A stretch of DNA of 64,000 nucleotides from Methanomassiliicoccales archaeon LGM-DZ1. Its GTDB lineage: Archaea > Thermoplasmatota > Thermoplasmata > Methanomassiliicoccales > Methanomethylophilaceae. Each line of letters starts with the position of its first letter. Position 1 is the stretch's first letter. The notes under the pieces were generated by a model that saw only the letters and a list, made by a program, of their open reading frames with translations, did not search any database and had not been told where the DNA came from. The DNA is taken from assembly GCA_030168595.1 (NCBI GenBank), contig CP115556.1, positions 868,001-932,000 on the forward strand, read 5' to 3'. The position numbers and the translations under genes were made by a program. Shown here one piece after another: positions 61,306 to 64,000 of the stretch.

Positions 61306-62811
61306 ATGGATAGAATCTTCAAAAGAAAGATCTATGATGACCTCCTGAAGTGGAAGACCGAGTCCCGCGGAAGAACTGCGATCTTGATAGAGGGGGCAAG
61401 GCGCGTAGGGAAGACCACCGTGGTGAAAGAATTCGCCAGGAACGAGTACAGATCGTTCATCTACATCGACTTCCTCCGCAAGCCCAGGGACATCATCAGG
61501 ATCATCGAGGACAATTACGGCGATCTCGACAGGATGTTCCTCCTCCTGCAGCGCCTCACGGGAGTGACCCTCTACGACCGGAACAGCGCGGTGGTCTTCG
61601 ACGAGGTGCAGAACTATGCTCCCGCCAGACAGCTGGTGAAGTACCTTGCGGAATACGGGAAGTACGACATCATAGAGACCGGCTCGCTGATCTCCATCTG
61701 GAAAACCGTCAGAGACATATCCATACCTTCCGAGGAAGAGATCATCGTGATGCACCCGATGGACTTCGAGGAGTACCTCTGGGCGAAGGGAGACACAGGC
61801 ACCGTTCCGTTCCTCCGCGAGTCGTTCCGGAAACTAATCCCCCTCGGCCCCCTCCACAGGAAGATCATGCAGGAATACGCCGACTACATGCTCGTCGGCG
61901 GCATGCCTCAGTCGGTCGACGCGTTCCTCTCCGAAAGAAGCTTCGCCGCGGCGGAGAAGGCCAAGAGACTCATCCTCCGCATCTACACCCAGGACACCGC
62001 GAAGATGATCGGCGGGGACATGACCGACACGGCGATCTTCTCCAACATCCCGGGAGAGCTGTCCCGTCACGCCAAAACGTTCAGGCCGTCGGACGTCAGG
62101 AAGGGGTCCCTCGCGGAGCGCTACCTGGGCAACGTGAAATGGCTGGAGATGTCCAGGATGGTCAACGTATGCCGCTGCGCCACCGAGGCCGCGCCCGCCC
62201 TGCCGCTGTCGGAGAATTCAGGGTCCTTCAAAATCTACATGGCGGACACGGGGCTCCTTTTCACCGCGGCGTTCAGCGGGAACGTTGCCGACCCCGAGAT
62301 CGTCTACAGGGGCCTTGAGAAGGGGGACCTGAACGTCAACAGGGGGATGTTCGCCGAGAACATGGTGGCCCAGGAGCTCGCCGCCCTGGGTTACAGGCTG
62401 ACATTCTTCACGTTCTACGAGGAAGGGTCGTCGAATCTGCATGAGATAGACTTCCTGATCTCTGACGCCGAGAACCTGGTGCCCATAGAAGTGAAATCCG
62501 GCCTGTCGGGGAGGCATGTTTCCCTGGACCGCTTCATGGAAACATACCGCCCTCAGGGGGAGAGAGCATACGTCATACATTCGAAGGACCTGAGGGTCGA
62601 CGGCGATGTGGTCTATCTGCCGATCTACATGACCATGTTCCTTGACCGGAGCAGCTTCGGAACTGTTCTGGCCGCCGGAGAGGAACGCCTGGACGGATAT
62701 CAGGAACGGGCGATGCGGCTGTCGGAAACAGATCGGGAGGAACGAACGAATCCACCGGAAGGCCGAATGCCGCTGACTCAGGCCGGGAATCCGCCGAGGG
62801 ATCCACGATAA
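61306..62811 (+). CDS. DUF4143-type AAA+ ATPase
   Basis: 501 residues with Walker A (IEGARRVGKTTVVKEFAR), Walker B (AVVFDEVQNYAPARQLVKYL), sensor (DIIETGSLISIWKT), HPMDFEEYLWAKGD, and the C-terminal DUF4143 part (NMVAQELAALGYRLTFFTFY, then HEIDFLISDAENLVPIEVKS). The family matches the gene at 20588 but the two are distant paralogs. A ~45-residue charged tail after LDGYQERAM is extra. Function unknown; the E-I-D..E-V-K pattern resembles PD-(D/E)xK nucleases. Confidence 0.9.
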   Translation: MDRIFKRKIYDDLLKWKTESRGRTAILIEGARRVGKTTVVKEFARNEYRSFIYIDFLRKPRDIIRIIEDNYGDLDRMFLLLQRLTGVTLYDRNSAVVFDEVQNYAPARQLVKYLAEYGKYDIIETGSLISIWKTVRDISIPSEEEIIVMHPMDFEEYLWAKGDTGTVPFLRESFRKLIPLGPLHRKIMQEYADYMLVGGMPQSVDAFLSERSFAAAEKAKRLILRIYTQDTAKMIGGDMTDTAIFSNIPGELSRHAKTFRPSDVRKGSLAERYLGNVKWLEMSRMVNVCRCATEAAPALPLSENSGSFKIYMADTGLLFTAAFSGNVADPEIVYRGLEKGDLNVNRGMFAENMVAQELAALGYRLTFFTFYEEGSSNLHEIDFLISDAENLVPIEVKSGLSGRHVSLDRFMETYRPQGERAYVIHSKDLRVDGDVVYLPIYMTMFLDRSSFGTVLAAGEERLDGYQERAMRLSETDREERTNPPEGRMPLTQAGNPPRDPR

Positions 62812-62875
62812 TGAAAGGCTCTGGAAAAAATCGTCCACCGGGAAGCGTCCAGGCGAAAAATGAACTGATGGTTGA

Positions 62876-62952
62876 TGGCGGGCATATTGGGATTCGAACC
62901 CAAGTCTAGGGCTCCGCAAGCCCCTAGGATATCCAAGCTACCCCATATGCCC
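62876..62952 (-). tRNA. tRNA-Arg (anticodon GCG)
   Basis: GGGCATA pairs with TATGCCC. The anticodon stem GGGGC/GCCCT encloses TTGCGGA, giving GCG. The T-arm has GGTTCGAATCC. Discriminator G is followed by an encoded CCA (62876-62878). Confidence 0.95.
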
Positions 62953-63003
62953 GTGGAAATGTGTGTGCGGATGTTCCTTGTTCGAAGGTAAGCGGTTTTG
63001 CCT

Positions 63004-63195
63004 TCATGCCTCGGGGTGAGACATGTAGCGGGTGATGTATCCGGCGATCTTGTTCCTCATGGGGACGGACTGGACGTCGGTCAGGGTCGCGACCATTTCC
63101 TTGTTCGCGTCGAAGTCCTTGCCGAAGGCCTGAGGGTACTTGTTGACAAGTTCGATGGATACTCTCTTGATGTAGGTGGGTCTGATTCTTCCCAT
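63004..63195 (-). CDS. rps17e: 30S ribosomal protein S17e
   Basis: 63 residues beginning MGRIRPTYIKRVSIELVNKY with the conserved LTDVQSVPMRNKIAGYITRY. It is the archaeal/eukaryotic small-subunit protein. ATG 63195 is chosen; an upstream in-frame start would add three residues. Confidence 0.97.
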   Translation of the reverse strand: MGRIRPTYIKRVSIELVNKYPQAFGKDFDANKEMVATLTDVQSVPMRNKIAGYITRYMSHPEA

Positions 63196-63279
63196 ATCTT
63201 TCACCGAGCGAAGCGTCCCATGGAAGTTCTGTATTTAAACCTTTACGGGACGTTTTCAGTGCTGATGCCGGGCCCGCAG

Positions 63280-63951
63280 TCAGTCGTCCTTCAGCTCCGT
63301 CCTGGGGTGCCCGCAGGATTTCTTCCCCTCGGGGCATCCGGTGGGCTGTATGCAGCCGGGGCCGGCGTTCCTGAAGATGATCGGCGACACCTGCTTGCAG
63401 AGCGCCAGCATCTGGTCAGCCATCTCCCGGATCTCCCACTGGGCGCGGTTGCAGCACCTGAGTGAGAAGAAATGCCTCAGCTCCCTGGCGTTCATGGTGA
63501 CGGTGATGTTGGTGGTGCAGGCGTTGGGCAGAACGTAGCGGGCATCCTCCGCCGGGATCCCGAGGTCCTCCAGCTCGGCATAGGCTTCCCATATGCCCTT
63601 CATAGCGTCCTCGTACACCTTCCGGGCCTCCGGGTCCGCCTGAACGGTCTCCGGGACCACGTAGGTCGGGTCGCGGAGGGAGACGTACCTCTGCGACTGC
63701 TGCGAGAACGTGGCTATCCTGTGCCTGACCAGCTGGTGGGTGAGCGAGCGCGACACGCCCTCGACCGAGAAGGTGAAGACCGCGTGCTCGATGACCGAGT
63801 CGTGGCCCATGGAAACGACGTGCTTCAGCGTCTTCTCCGGCTGCACCTCGTCCTCCAGCACGGAGGCGGGCTTCTCGGAATAGCATGACCTGGCTGCCGC
63901 CGCGCAGATCCTGTCCGCGTCCGGCGTGTATGCGAGCAATTTGACTATCAT
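63280..63951 (-). CDS. thyX: Flavin-dependent thymidylate synthase ThyX
   Basis: 223 residues with the ThyX motif RHR-x7-S (R76-H77-R78 ... S86, in [17 protein letters not shown]) and the C-terminal [20 protein letters not shown]. It makes dTMP from dUMP using FAD, NADPH and methylene-folate. The cysteine-rich tail ([19 protein letters not shown]) is found in some archaeal members. The ATG overlaps the stop of an upstream gene that runs off the window. Confidence 0.97.
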   Translation of the reverse strand: MIVKLLAYTPDADRICAAAARSCYSEKPASVLEDEVQPEKTLKHVVSMGHDSVIEHAVFTFSVEGVSRSLTHQLVRHRIATFSQQSQRYVSLRDPTYVVPETVQADPEARKVYEDAMKGIWEAYAELEDLGIPAEDARYVLPNACTTNITVTMNARELRHFFSLRCCNRAQWEIREMADQMLALCKQVSPIIFRNAGPGCIQPTGCPEGKKSCGHPRTELKDD

Positions 63952-64000
63952 TCCCCGTTCCCTTCCCAGAAACTCGATTTCACGGCGGCCAGCCTCTGCG
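63948..64000 (-). CDS. C-terminal end of an unidentified gene upstream of thyX
   Basis: The last 16 residues read [16 protein letters not shown], then TGA overlapping the thyX ATG (ATGA). Too little is visible to name it. The overlap suggests a shared operon with thyX. Confidence 0.5.
   Translation of the reverse strand, partial: QRLAAVKSSFWEGNGE

Overview
This is a GC-rich archaeal chromosome segment. Archaeal markers are ribosomal proteins S15 and S17e, fibrillarin, Kae1, a group II thermosome and an NFACT/RqcH protein, together with TATA boxes 25-30 bases upstream of start codons (many genes look leaderless). Methanogen-type genes (a fused IMPase-NAD kinase, HypE, ferredoxins) sit with bacterial-looking ones (DnaK/DnaJ/GrpE, type III glutamine synthetase, long GltB). 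The mix fits Thermoplasmata, most likely a gut or rumen Methanomassiliicoccales. That placement is inference; no mcr or 16S gene lies in the window.

Layout. 0-11 kb is core: two tandem RarA genes (one cut by the window edge), a MATE exporter, a degenerate phosphohexomutase, an NADP phosphatase/NAD kinase with a JAMM gene, fibrillarin-Nudix, S15-DHH exonuclease and Kae1. 11.2-15.75 kb is an accessory island between the 3' end of tRNA-Val(GAC) and a 19-base near-copy of that end. It holds an IS110 element and an IS1634-type element inserted at the start of a ribbon-helix-helix gene. 15.7-22 kb has a MarR-controlled MATE operon, proA-proB, two tRNA-Ser genes and a DUF4143 ATPase. 23.4-27.5 kb is disturbed: a second IS1634-type element splits a Sel1 gene, followed by an imperfect tandem duplication running into a damaged MFS gene.

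28-45 kb holds IMPase, tandem ferredoxins, TerC, the thermosome-grpE-dnaK-dnaJ cluster, a paired SMR exporter and glnN-gltB for ammonium assimilation. 45.2-50.3 kb is a six-gene operon of unknown function: TPR/zinc protein, zinc-ribbon protein, membrane protein, coiled-coil protein, SPFH protein with zinc ribbons, and a stand-alone copy of those ribbons. It is the best candidate here for an undescribed system. 51-64 kb has PH-domain membrane proteins (YdbS/YdbT type), apt, a Sel1/beta-lactamase-fold pair, hypE, DUF1015, RqcH, a second DUF4143 ATPase, S17e, ThyX and three tRNAs.

Two regulatory patterns recur. Several promoters carry an inverted repeat around or next to the TATA box. Both IS1634-type elements carry a palindrome over the transposase start that repeats the inner part of their own terminal repeats, and the two elements differ at matching positions in both places.
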